The notes beneath the pieces are model-generated. The model saw only the letters and a list, made by a program, of their open reading frames with translations, had not been told where the DNA came from and ran no database searches. Both the position numbers and the translations under genes were made by a program. Positions 45,176-55,910 of a stretch of DNA of 64,000 nt are shown one piece after another (position 1 is the first letter of the stretch; each line of letters begins with the position of its first letter). Source of the stretch: Diplolepis rosae (taxonomy: Eukaryota; Arthropoda; Insecta; Hymenoptera; Diplolepididae); NCBI GenBank assembly GCA_030998225.1, contig JAPYXD010000680.1, positions 12,214,001 through 12,278,000 on the forward strand, in the 5' to 3' direction.

Positions 45176-45779
45176 CATCATCATGCATTAGGTTTGCATG
45201 GCCTGGTTTTATTGTATCTCAAAGATCTTGCGCCTTGTCTCGAATTATTTTTATAAAGTTTCAAAGAAATGGAGAATGAAGTGTAAAAGGTGTTAAGTGA
45301 GTGGAAGTTAGATAACTTAAAGGAAAAATTCAAAGATAAAGAAATTTGTAGATTGTAGATTTATATGTATTCAAATGTACATTTTTAATAATAATATAAA
45401 CAAAATAAAATAATTCAACAAATAAATATATATTTTTTCATTTTGAAAATTATAATTCCCACGTCTTTAAATCATTATTTATTTTTAAGGTTATGTTAGC
45501 ATTCAACCGGGAAATTTTAGTTTTAACTAGAAATATGGTAGTGTTGAATGAACTAAATTAGATAAATTTACCAGAATATAAAACCATGAATGTAACGAGA
45601 AATGTTTTACTAGAAAAAATTACGGTGATATCAACTAAAAAATTTTATTACCTTAACTGGAATAATAGATCAAAACAACCAAAAAGTGTTTACCAGAATT
45701 TCCAAAATTTTGATCCGAAATTACGAGTATGGCTCTCCGTAACATTTGATTGTTTTAACCAGACTTTTTTCTAAGTGTA

Positions 45780-46299
45780 AGTTTTAATTTTGGTGAATCT
45801 TTAAAGCAGGTGAAGTTATTGTAAATTATTCAGAATTTTTAGAAATAAATTCCTCGGCGGATGCTGATTAGGCGCTGGTTGATGTAGTTTTAAAATTCCT
45901 AAGCGGGCGCCAGTCAGACGCTGGTTTGTTTGTAATTTTGATAATGTTCCCACGCGGTTGCTAGGCTATGACCAAAATATTTTTTCCAAAATTTCTAAGG
46001 AGTGACTGTTTGAACGCTGGTGAGGCTATTTTGGCGTCGGTTGGTGTACTTTTTTGAAAAAATTCCTAGGTGGTTGTTACTTGATCTCTAGCAGTGCTGT
46101 TTGCACCGTTAATCGGAAAACCCATATTTGACGTTAAATATAATAAAAATGAAATATTAATGAATGATGTTTGATAAGCCTTGATACTACATTTTTAGTC
46201 ACTAATGAAATTGTTTTATATGTTTGAAGTAATACAGTGCTGGGACTGTTATTAATTTTAATACATTTTAAAATACAAGAAGTTAATCTTAATAATTAT
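45780..46299. other. Unannotated stretch with GGCGCTGGTT words
   Basis: 45850-46090 repeats phrases around TAGGCGCTGGTTGATGTA, CAGACGCTGGTTTG and GAACGCTGGTGAGG at intervals of roughly 60-90 bases, probably a decayed tandem repeat. Nothing else was recognised. Confidence 0.4.
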
Positions 46300-46622
46300 T
46301 TTTTTTAAATCATAAAAAAATGTAATTTTACAAAAATATTTTTTTTAATTTAAAGAAAAAATGTTCTTCCTTCAAGGTAATAAAATTAAATGAATTATTT
46401 CATAAGTTTTTGCCAGTATTGTATTTGAATCAAATAAATATTTTTTCAAGACAAATAAATAATGTTTAAAAAATAATCTCTTTCATTCAAAAAACGCTAA
46501 AAAGGTGATTTCTCAAAAGCAAATAAATTCATATTTGTTTTAAAGGTCTTTTTACTTCGAACTAAAGAAATGAAGTTAAAACAACGATTTCCTAAATTTA
46601 AATAAAACTTTTTCCGGGTGCA
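46300..46622 (-). mobile_element. Family G fragment
   Basis: It matches, in the opposite direction, the left 250 bases of the 61698-62960 element: TCCTTCAAGGTAATAAAATTA, TTGCCAGTATTGTATTTG, ending AAACTTTTTCCGGGTGC. Words of the type TTTGAATCAAATAAA recur. The rest of the element is absent. Confidence 0.6.
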
Positions 46623-47605
46623 CTATTTCCTTCAATAGATGAATTTATTTGATGTTCAACAAACGTTTTAATTACTTTCCTATAAGTAATATTGTAGTGA
46701 GGGTTTAATTTGTAAGCAACGCAGCAATTTCGAAAATTATGCTGCTTCTAATTCCTATGGTATATGAACCTCACAGTGCATTGGCAAGTTCCCGGTTTTC
46801 ATCTCCTCTAATCTGATATAGAATTCTGTCAACTCTCCCCATATAGAATTTAATACTGTTACGTTCAATAATTCGCGTATGTAGCTCTGTTACTAAATTC
46901 TAACTCGTTGGAAACGACGAGTTGTTTGGCATAATCCCTCGAATTCGGGCCTTTGAGGACGAGAAAGAGATGCCAGTAGATAAAGCATAAAATGTCAGAC
47001 AATGATAGAAGAAAAGTTAAAATAGAGAAATACTAGTGGACTTTATATTTGTCTGAAGACTTAATTACCTTCTGTTCAAAATTACTTACTTGATTCTTTA
47101 AATTCTTCTTAGCAGAAGTTTTTTTGCATCTTTGGTTATATTTTTCGATCAAGATTCATTTACGAATGAAAAGCATTCAAGCGTCTCTGTTGTACATGAA
47201 TGTCGAAATGGTTGCGGTCATTTAGGATTCCGAAAAGACTGATTTTTCCTACTCGAAAAATAACTTTCTAATATGGCGATTATACAATTTCACGAATCAC
47301 GAAAACTTCGTAGTTCATATAATAGAGACTCAGTTTAACAATTTTTATTTCAATTGTTTTGCAAATTTCAAAATGGGGACAAAGTTCAATTAAAATTTAT
47401 GTAAAAAATCACAGTACTGTTTCAAATAAACTTCGTCCATTTGTCTGGTTAATTCTTTATAATTTCCAAATTTATAAATCTTAAAAAAATAACACTTTAA
47501 TTTTCCGATTCTGCGATTCCAAAATTATCTTCCAATCTAAGATGGTTTTAAAATTCAAATTTTAGAACTAGGGCAAAGATATTAATCTTAAAAAAGTGCA
47601 AACCC
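46623..47605. other. Unannotated stretch
   Basis: 46700-47000 is base-balanced (CAAGTTCCCGGTTTTCATCTC, CGAATTCGGGCCTTTGAGG) without partner. 47100-47600 is AT-rich. No exon was defined. Confidence 0.4.
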
Positions 47606-48700
47606 TCGCCCAGAAAAAAGTTTCTTTGAATCAAACAAATTCGTGCATTGCTATACAGTCAAAGGAAAGTATCTTTGATTCAAAGAAATTTCTTGATTAT
47701 TTTGTTTCCTTTGAATTAAAGAAAATAATGTATGCGCAGTCGCATAGTATATACGTAATGTGATTCACAGAAATATTTTCTTTAAGGTAGTTGATCTACA
47801 AAAATTAGACCTCAGGCAAAAATAGGTAATTTTGCTTTCAAGAATAACAATATTATTATTGAAGGGCTAATTTCAAAGAGAAAAGATTATTTTCGAAGAA
47901 AAAAATTTGAAACATAAAAAAAAATAATGCGTTTAACAAATTTTATTTTTAGCCGAACTTTTTTTCTTATCGCTTCATGTCGAATTTTAAAAAATTATGT
48001 GATTCCAATAAATCACGGATTATTTTTTCAGAAAAATGATTCTCTACAACTTAACCGTTTCCAATTTTTAAAAATGAATAATTTATCACCAAATTCAACA
48101 ATTCGTTTATAAGAATTTTGTTTTGGAAAATTGATTTTTAATGGTTTCAGCCATTGAAGATTTTATTTTCAAAAACTGGGAACGGTAAAGTTGTGAAGAT
48201 TCTTTTTCCTGAAAAAATGGTTCGTGATTTATTAGAATCGCATCATTTTGTAAAATTTAATTTGAAGCGCTAAGGAAACAAATTTGGCAAAATAAAATTT
48301 TTTAAATACATTATTCTTCATTCCAAATTATTTTCTTGTAAAATAATCTTTTCTCTTTCAAAATAGCCCTTCAATAATAATATTGCTATTATTGAAAGCA
48401 AAATTATTTATTTTTGCCTAAGGTCTAATTTTTGTTGATGAACTACCTTAATCTAAAAAGAAAATTTTTTTCGCTCAAGGTAGTAAAATCAAATAAATTA
48501 TTTATTATGTTTTTGCCAGTATTTAATTTGAATCAAATAAATATTTTTTTAAATCAAATAAATAATGTTAAAAAACTAATTTCTTTCATTAAAAAATGGC
48601 TGAAACGTGATTTATATTTATTCTAAAGGTCTTTTTACTTCAAATTAAAGAAATAAACTTAAAAAAAGATTTATTAAATTTAAACAAAATTTTTTTCTGG
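47606..48700 (-). mobile_element. Family G element, split by a family B element
   Basis: It starts GCCCAGAAAAAAGTTTCTTTG and contains TTTCTTTGAATCAAAGAAA-like palindromes, GCATTGCTATACAGTCAAAGG and CGCATAGTATATACGTAATG up to 47785. After the inserted B element it resumes at 48452 with CGCTCAAGGTAGTAAAATC, ending TTTTTTTCTGGATC. With the insert removed it is colinear with 61698-61985 read backwards. Confidence 0.75.
47786..48447. mobile_element. Family B fold-back element (copy 4) inside G
   Basis: GGTAGTTGATCTACAAAAATT at the left is mirrored by GTTGATGAACTACC at the right; 662 bp in all. TTAA lies at 47782-47785 and 48448-48451. The empty target is present in the G copy at 61950-61965 (in reverse, ATTCTCTTTAATTTAAAG). 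The 47927-48112 frame is an arm reading. Confidence 0.9.
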
Positions 48701-50422
48701 ATCTTAGCTAAAAGTTAGATTCTGAGAAATTTGAAAAATAAAAAATCAGATTGCTCTTAAAATAAAAAATAAAAATGTATTCAAACACAGTACTAAATTT
48801 CGGTCTTAGAAAAAGAACAATTATTCCAAAAAGTATGATTTGAATATTTATACAAAATGATTTGCAGGTGTTACGAAACCATAATAATATTTTTCCCTTC
48901 CTCATACTTTTCACATTCTCCACTTGTAGTAAAGCGAACTTCGGATGCATCTCGCGCAGTCCTCGTAATTTTTACCTAAAGCTCCGGCAAATTAGCTTCG
49001 AGCATACGTTACCCTCATCTTACCAACTCCAGCTTCCTTGAACCTCAGCCGTATCCCCTGAAACGTATTTTCCCCACCCCTAGGCTAAAGTGGTGGTGGT
49101 GGCCGATAACGCGAATTTAGAAAGAGAGCCAAGAAAAAAAACATCCCCTTAAAACGAAGGGTGGGAAACGAACCAGTTTCAAAGGTCGTTCGATGGTGGA
49201 GGTTTTGGAACCCACCTTCTGGATTTCAGGAAAGCTCACAGAAGGCGTCGCTTTAAAGCTCCGCCTGCAAGCTCTCTGCAACGCCTAAACGACACGCCCT
49301 ACTGATCGTCTTTCCCTAAAACACACATATACATATGTGCTCGCGAACACATACATATATGTTTGTGGATAGAGTTTTACTAGCCGTGAAAAAAATGTAT
49401 AGAGGAAGATGTTCTAGTGTAAATATTATTATTATATATATACATTGAGAGACTTTTCGTTAGCGCAAATGATAAAAATTAATGTAAATTTAGTATAATA
49501 TTGTTTTAAAATGGGAAAAGCCGAGCTTCTATTACACTTATTCGTATTAAAGCATCGAAATTGGATATGGTCATATACTGATAGAAATGAATGAGTGATA
49601 CAACCATATTTATGATTGGATTAACTATATTTTTTGCAGATATAGATACAGCAATATAGGATGTGTGTTTTGGCCATCCAATTTTGGTTGAATGAGTATG
49701 AGTGGAGCAACTATCCATGACAAGTAAAATACTCATATTCAATATAGCTGATTTATAAAAAGATACTGTATACTGTACTAGCAATAACGATATGTATAGT
49801 GAATTCTATTAAAAACATTATTATTTTAGTCATTTAAGAGGTTATGATGTGTGGGCAATTATTTTAATGATTGAGAAAATAATTAGTTGAAATTAAATAT
49901 CAAATTTCCTTTCGACTATTTTTTTATCCTTATTTTTATTTATAATCTTTATAATAAAATGAGAAAATAAATAGAGAGTAAAAGTTTTGAAAACTAAATT
50001 TGAAAGATTTGATAAATGTATAAAAAATGAGATAAACTTATATGGAAGGAAATAAACACTAATAAATTTATAATTCAATGTAGTTTTTAAAATTGATTTT
50101 AGAACGTTCTAATTAAGTTTTCAAATTTTGTGCCGAATGATTTAATATGTATAATAGGGATCAATTCAATGTTTAATAAATTAAGTATAAATTGGATATC
50201 AGTTTCCTTCTGGACTTTGATTTTATGATTTCTCAAAGTATCGAACAAATAAATAAATAAAAGAAAGGTTAAGAAGAAATTTGGAAATATTTTTATTCAT
50301 ATTCATGCAGCTTCTGGTAAACAAATGGATCCATAATTTTCAATGTCATTAAAAAACTAAACGGATTGACACGAGAAGCAGCCGGCCAGCGCGAGTCCGA
50401 TTTGTAAAGACATTTCGCCCAT
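48701..50422. other. Unannotated, with a base-balanced island
   Basis: 48945-49330 is clearly more GC-balanced and looks single-copy (CCAACTCCAGCTTCCTTGAAC, GGTGGTGGTGGCCGATAACG, CGTCGCTTTAAAGCTCCG). I could not find an exon: the frames are short and lack motifs. 49320-49450 has short ATATAT and ACATAC runs, and the remainder is AT-rich without partner. Confidence 0.4.
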
Positions 50423-50426
50423 TTAA

Positions 50427-51139
50427 GGGGGGTTTCTACTTTGTTCGACCGAAAAAACGTGCTTTTTTTAGAAATTTATTTTGGGGAACGTATTTAAGAT
50501 AAACATTTGAAATTTTTTTTTAGTTGTAAGTGCAAGTTTATTGTACAAGTACAAAAAGTTTTCAGTAGAAATATGCAAGGGGCGGGGGGGGGGGGCATTG
50601 AGCAATGGCGGCGCGCCGAACGAATTTTTCCCACTCTCGGAAGTCTTGCCGCTGTTTCAAATGAACTGAAAGACAAAAATGAAATATATTCTTACTTTGT
50701 ATACTTTTGTCTTTGGCTGGTACTAAGATTTCGAAAAAAAAATGAAAAATGAAAAAATTATGCGATTTTGAATGAAAAACTCGATTTTTGCCCACTTTTT
50801 ATACAAATTGTTATGTAAAATGAAAGATTGTTAATATTTTTTGAAGATTCTAGTTCGAGCCGTAGCTAAGCCCTTTATACACGACTGTTAAAAATTTCTT
50901 GGCCATTGCTCAACTCGTCTGGCTTACATCACTTCCGCAAGGCCAAATATATAGTTTTGATAAAAAACGCGTTCAAAGTTTTGCTTCAGTATAAAGTGAA
51001 AAAAAACTTTTTGTACTTGTACAATAAACTTGTACCTACAACTGAAAAAAAAATTTCAAGTGTTTATCTTAAATACGTTCCCCAAAAAAAATTTCTAAAA
51101 AAAGCACGTTTTTTTGGCCGAACAAAGTAGAAACCCCCC
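50427..51139. mobile_element. TTAA element with GGGGGG ends (713 bp)
   Basis: GGGGGGTTTCTACTTTGTTCG at the left is mirrored by CGAACAAAGTAGAAACCCCCC at the right, with TTAA on both sides (50423-50426, 51140-51143). The arms are about 155 bp and include TTATTGTACAAGTACAAAAAG. The centre holds a G run (50580-50596), GGCGGCGCGCCGAACG and a mirrored GCCATTGCTCAA. It is non-coding; frames on both strands (50494-50795) are arm readings. A piggyBac-type MITE is the best reading. Confidence 0.85.
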
Positions 51140-51143
51140 TTAA

Positions 51144-51714
51144 GGATCACACGTTCACCAATATGAATTTGGAAACGAAGGAAACCGTCTCGAGTGAATC
51201 AACCATCCAGTATGGTATTACCAAAATACACTTTTCAGAGAGTGCTCGAGGAAACAAATATTTAAGAGAATTAAACATTTCATACGGCAGTAACTACAAA
51301 CTATTGCAGTTTTGTATCGCAAATATAGTTATTAGTTGTACCAATAATATTTAATTGTTTTTTCTTCCAATTTATGTTCCTGATTCGAACGAAAAGCATT
51401 TGTCATATTTTAATTGCTGTGCTTCAAATTACATATGGTTCCGTGACACATATTATATTGTAAATATACCCATAAATTTTTAACCTACAATTGTATGGTT
51501 AAATCAATCTCACCATTTCTATCAGTGTAACAGCCTTTAAAACATATAGAAAACAAATTAGTATTTTGTATACCATATATTATGAATCTGCATTCGAAAA
51601 GTTAAGAGTACGAAAAAATAATATTATGATTACTAAATTATCTAGAATAAATTCTAATAACTTGGAAAGCATATTTGAGAAATTCATATTATGAATATGA
51701 ACTTCCCAGGTGGA
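51144..51714. other. Unannotated stretch
   Basis: No gene or repeat partner was recognised. The 63-codon frame 51163-51354 has a mixed composition (ETKETVSSESTIQYGITKIH) but no motif or context. Confidence 0.35.
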
Positions 51715-53015
51715 AAAGTTGGAGGCCAGACAGTATTTACAACCGGTGTAATACTGTACCAGTTTTAACCGAGGAGGAATCCCAGTACTGCCTGTCAATA
51801 CTGTGCTAAGCATTGGCATAGTATTCTTTGCCTGTACTGGTGAAACTCTGAAGTAGGGATATCATTGACAGTTGGCACTCTACTGGTTTACTACGGACGC
51901 AGTACTGATTACTATTACTGGCAAAAAACCGACAAAGGAGGTGTGCCAACATTCAGAACAGTACTGGTTTAGTGCTGGCTGTATATAGAATCCAAGTACT
52001 GGCTATAAACCGACATTGCAGTCTCATCGACAGTTAGTGCTCAACTGGTTTACTACACTGTAAACAATTTTTCGGAAATTTTTCCAAAAATAGTCGGACA
52101 GCTTAAAATACAAATGGGTCGTGAATTTTTCCAAAGATATAGTCGGAAATATTTCCGACATAGAACTGGAAATAGTTCCTTCTGTTTGGTCGGGGAAATA
52201 TCCAGTTTATTAGGAAAGATATATAATACATAGTAGGAAAATTTACTGATATCTTTTACAGTGTACTGGTACAGTACTGATTAAAATTACTTGCAAAATA
52301 CCGAAAAAGGAGGTATGCTAATCTTAGGTACAGTACTGGTTAAGTGCTGGCTGTATAAAACATCCAAATACGGGATACAAAACCGACATGGAAATCTTGT
52401 CGTCAATTGGCAATCTACTGGTTTGCTACTGCCGCATTACTAATTATCATTACTATCAAATTGACGACTTACTATTTTCAAAGCCTTTAACTTATCTTTT
52501 TTTGACATATCCCTTCAAAGTGTATTCTTATAAATAATTTCATAATTATTTTCGTTGAGTGTTCCATATATTTTTCAGTTTTTCTTACAAAAGAACTATA
52601 TTTTTCAGTATAAAATATAAAATTTCAATGAAATGTTTTTAGTTTAATTTGTATAAATTCACTTTTAAATAGTATTGTAAAAGTTAACGATCAGAAACCT
52701 ATAATTAGGGGTCTAGACAGTACTATGCCAGTGCCCACTAATAGCACCGACCAGTACTGCCTTCAAGTACCAGATCAGTACTGGCTGCCAACTCCCAGCC
52801 AAGTTATCATTAGAGGTATTGCCAGTACTATGCCAGTACCAGCTGATAGTACTAGACGAGCACTTCTTTTAAATACCAGCCCAGTACCGACTGCTAACTC
52901 CCAGCCAAGTTATCATTGGGTGTCTAGACAGTACTATGCCAGTATCCATGCCGATATTTCACCAGTACCCTGCCTGTACCAGAAATACGATGACTGTACT
53001 GGCTAGAAACCAGTC
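51715..53015. mobile_element. CAGTACTGG-rich element
   Basis: The left part carries about 163-bp tandem units (CGACAGTTAGTGCTCAACTGG, CAGTACTGATTA, GGAGGTGTGCCAAC, AAGTGCTGGCTGTATA), three copies between about 51868 and 52480. The right part (52715-53010) is dense in CAGTACTATGCCAGT and CCAGTACTGGCTGCC, including two long direct repeats with CTCCCAGCCAAGTTATCATT. AGTACTGG-type palindromes occur near both ends, CCAGACAGTATT at the left and CTGTACTGGCTAG at the right. No transposase was seen. The frame 52725-53006 reads the repeat. Confidence 0.6.
52056..52263. mobile_element. 208-bp MITE with TA duplication
   Basis: CACTGTAAACAATTTTTCGG at the left and TTACTGATATCTTTTACAGTG at the right are flanked by TA (52054-52055, 52264-52265). 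It opens the phrase CTGGTTTACTA-CTGGTACAG of one tandem unit; the neighbouring unit at 51885-51905 shows it closed (CTGGTTTACTACGGACGCAG). The interior repeats TCGGAAATATTTCCGA-like palindromes. Confidence 0.85.
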
Positions 53016-53189
53016 GACGCGCTGCAAAAAACTAAACATTCATTCTCGGTTTTTCATATAATTCGTTTCAGAATGTCATTCAAGTGCTTCCGTCGTTTTC
53101 CGATTGGCTTCGTAGACTCGATTTAAGTCTGTTCAACTTACAATCAGTAGCAGCTTATAAGCGAGATTTATTTCGGAATATGGGAAGCG

Positions 53190-53275
53190 AAAATAGTTAA
53201 GAGGCTTTAGGCGTTAGGAATACGTTTAGTTATGTAGATACAGGTAGGCAGAGGGTTCGAATCCAAAAGCGATTA
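53190..53275 (+). ncRNA. tRNA-like relic or SINE head (Pol III B-box)
   Basis: GGTTCGAATCC at 53254-53264 is a perfect match to the B-box / T-loop consensus. About 45 bases upstream, AGTTAAGAGGCTTTAGGCG TTAGGA resembles the D-arm to anticodon-arm part of serine/leucine tRNAs. The T-stem pairs only at its two inner positions and I cannot fold an acceptor stem, so it is not a functional tRNA. A tRNA-derived SINE head or a tRNA pseudogene is possible; chance is not excluded. Confidence 0.3.
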
Positions 53276-54315
53276 TGAAATTTTTAATCCTTGAAAAAAA
53301 AATTGTTTTTTGCAGTAGCCTAAAAACTAAAAAAGTCGATTTTTTGCAAGTTATTTTTTGCAAAAAATTGTTGATAAAATTTTTTTATTGGAAATTAGGA
53401 GAACGTCAGGGACTAGACATAAGTGTTTTACATATCTGGTAAAAATTTCAGGACAATCGGTCGAGCGGTTTTTTTGCAACTAGGGACACCGTTTTAAAAA
53501 CATGGTTTTCGGGAAAACGCGTTTAAAGTTTTGCTATGGGTGACAAGGGCCGGGCGCAGCGGTAGACAAAAATATGCTTATCTCCTCCAATTTTAGGAGT
53601 TTCGGCTTAAAATTTTACAAAAATATTATTGAATACTTCTGCAATAAAATCATGTTGAGAAAAAAACTAATTTACGGTTGGACGATTTTGACAGTATGTG
53701 AATGAAATTTTGGATGTACGTTGTCTGAAAATTCATTGATCATCGGTGAAAATTTCACTCCCTTTTACTGTGTAGATTTTAAGAAAAAAAATATTGAAAT
53801 TGAACGGAATATTTTTGCTTGTAGATTCCTATTGCGCATCACGTTTTCGATAAAAAAATTAGTCCGCACAACTCTAATTATTAGAATTAATATCTAATTT
53901 TTGTGAGATTTTTTCCTGTGTAGATTTTTTTAGAAAAATGCGATTATAATACAAAATTATCAATTTACCCTTAGAAATGTCACTTGAAATTTAGGTTTGG
54001 CAACGTCGCAAGCTCCATGTATCTCCATCGACATGCAGAATCATACTTTTGGAAAAATTTTGTTTTGCTTTCAGTATTTTTTGGTTAGGTCAAATACAGT
54101 TCATAAACACGCAAAGATTTGAGAATTTAGAAATATAATTATATAAAATGTAAAAAATTATAAATATATTTGCAGTCATTTTATCCTGATGTGAATTGAA
54201 GAAAAAATACTCCAGAATATGTAGCCATATTGAAAAAAATTTAATAAAAATTACAGCCCTTAGAAAATACCGCTGCATTAAGAACAAATAGATCCTTAAA
54301 ATAGCATTTCTATTA
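53276..54315. other. Unannotated AT-rich stretch
   Basis: No partner or gene was found. 53290-53420 has TTTTTTGCAA words, and 53540-53570 a short GC-richer part (GGGCCGGGCGCAGCGG). Confidence 0.4.
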
Positions 54316-54317
54316 TA

Positions 54318-55621
54318 AAGGGTTTTCCAACAGGGACATAACAATTTTATCTATGAATAAAACACAGAAATATTTGAGGTATTGAGTTCAAATTTATTGT
54401 GGGTGTAAGTGCAAGCATTACATTTTATGAATGAAATTCGATATCGGTCATATGACCACCACGAGCCCGTTTACAGCGGTCGATTCTTTGGACCCAATTT
54501 TCCACCACTCTGGCATACATTTCGACCGGAACGTTGGCAATTTCGCGTTGGATGTTGCCTTGGGATCGTCTAAAGTTGCTGGTTTGTTGGCATAGACCAG
54601 TGACTTGATATGGCCCTATAAAAATAAATCCAATGGCATTAGATCACATGAACGAGGCGGCCATTCGACCGGACCATTTCTCGAGATAACACGTTCACCG
54701 AATTTGCTTTTCAATAAATCGATTGTGACGCGTGCTGTGTTGCTAGTGGCACCGTCTTGTTGAAACCACATATCGTTGATGTCAAGTTCATCCAATTCTG
54801 GCCACAAATAATCTTCCAACATAGCACGATAGCGCTCTCCATTGACGGTAACATGACGGTCGTTTACATCCACGAAAAAATACGGCCCAATCACACCCCC
54901 TGCGTGAAAACCGCACCAAACAGTCACTTTTTGCGGATGCAACGGTGTCTCAAGAAGCACATTTGGGTTTGTTGCTGACCAATAACGCATATTTTGCTTA
55001 TTAACAAAGCCATTAAGTCAGAAATGAACTTCATCGCTGAAGATAATTTTTCGATGAAATTCTTCATTTTCTTCAAGCTTTCTCAGAGCCCGATTGGAGA
55101 AGTTTCGGCGTTTCAAATGATCAAGTGGCTTTAGTTCTTGAGTCAATTTAATCTTGAAAGCATGTAGGCCAAGATCTTTTCGCATAATACGCCACAGCGT
55201 CGTTTGAGTGATGCACAATTCTTGAGAACGACGTGGAATCGACTGAGTTGGCTCATTTGAAATCGATGCACTTACGGCTGCGATTATTTCTTCGCTTCGA
55301 GCAATACGACGTCTTTTTGGCACCGGAACATCCAATAGTGTAAATTTGGTCTTGAATTTATCCACTATAGCACGCACAGCCTGTCGGGTGGGAAGATTAT
55401 TACGGCCGAAAACTGGAGTAAGCGCTTTTAAAGTTGCGACCACCGACTCAGAATTTCGGTAGTTTTTTTTAATCATTTCCAAACGTTGCTGGTTCGTGGA
55501 CTTTACCATGATGAAAATGTTGACTTTAGCTAACGTTTTGACATTGACAGTTCATTAAAAAAATTTAAGGGTGCGTTCATATAAAGATACAAAATTGTTA
55601 TGTCCCTATTGGAAAACCCTT
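54318..55621 (-). mobile_element. Mariner-type transposon, about 1.3 kb, full length
   Basis: The inverted ends AAGGGTTTTCCAACAGGGAC and ATAACAATTTT (54318-54350) match the right end over about 33 bp with one mismatch. TA flanks both sides (54316-54317; 55622-55623), although the neighbouring bases make TA plus one more TA possible. The only gene is the decayed transposase on the minus strand. Length, ends and TA are typical of the Tc1/mariner superfamily. It directly abuts another MITE at 55630. Confidence 0.92.
54425..55509 (-). pseudogene. Mariner-type transposase, three disabling changes
   Basis: The frame starts MVKSTNQQRLEMIKKNYRNS. The first part is the helix-turn-helix DNA-binding region: PTRQAVRAIVDKF, a basic hinge PVPKRRRIAR, then a second HTH with TQTTLWRIMRKDL. 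The DDE core has IFSDEVHF (first Asp), WFQQDGATSN (second) and PPRSCDLMPLDLFL (third, 36 residues on by my count). Trp codons have become TGA at 55018-55020 (after EVHF) and TAG at 54616-54618 (after LDLFL). A one-base shift at about 54561-54572 moves the last 45 codons (EMYARVVENWVQRIDRCKRA) to another frame, ending at 54425. All catalytic Asp remain. The low number of lesions suggests recent death. Confidence 0.92.
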
Positions 55622-55629
55622 TATATGTA

Positions 55630-55908
55630 CACGGAGAAAATGAAACGAGTGAAAGACGCGTGGATGAGAAAATTCGGCTCCGAAATCGGTTCACTGTCGC
55701 GTATCACACGTGAATCGCGCTGGCCTCAACTTTTCGTCACGTCTCTCCGGAACGTGAATTACGGTTTCAGTTTGAGGAATCATAGCTCTACGACGCGTGA
55801 AAAACAGCGTGTGATACGACAGTGAACCGATTCCGGAGCCGAATTTTCTCATTCATGCGTCTTTCACGCGTGAAAAACAGCGCGTTCGCTCGTTTCATTT
55901 TCTCCGTG
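55630..55908. mobile_element. 279-bp MITE with CACGCGTGAA motif
   Basis: CACGGAGAAAATGAAACGAG at the left is exactly mirrored by CTCGTTTCATTTTCTCCGTG at the right; TA flanks at 55628-55629 and 55909-55910. Inside, TTTCACGCGTGAAAAACAGCG, ATCACACGTGAATCGCGC and similar words repeat a CACGCGTG core. It is much richer in GC than its surroundings. The frames on both strands (55571-56051) read the palindrome. Confidence 0.88.
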
Positions 55909-55910
55909 TA

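Larger units (their letters stand above)
41862..45778. mobile_element. Possible large outer element with CACTCAGAAAAAA ends
   Basis: The left end CACTCAGAAAAAAGGTTCAATC and the right end, reverse-complemented CACTTAGAAAAAAGTCTGG, are alike. Both are followed inward by short words around AACTAGAAATTT and TTTCTAGTTAAAA (41880-41970; 45520-45750). TA or TTA lies outside both. If real it is a 3.9-kb element enclosing the transposase and THAP remnants, although these may be separate later insertions. The pairing is weak beyond 40 bases. Confidence 0.4.

Noticed and set aside
798..48112. Similar hydrophobic frames at 798, 16826, 18423 and 47927 as a conserved small protein family
   Set aside because: All four lie in arms of family B fold-backs; the similarity is that of the DNA repeat and both strands are open.
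16531..50596. Long G runs at 16531 and 50580 as G-quadruplex promoters
   Set aside because: Each is a single homopolymer-like run, possibly inflated by sequencing; the second lies in the centre of a MITE.
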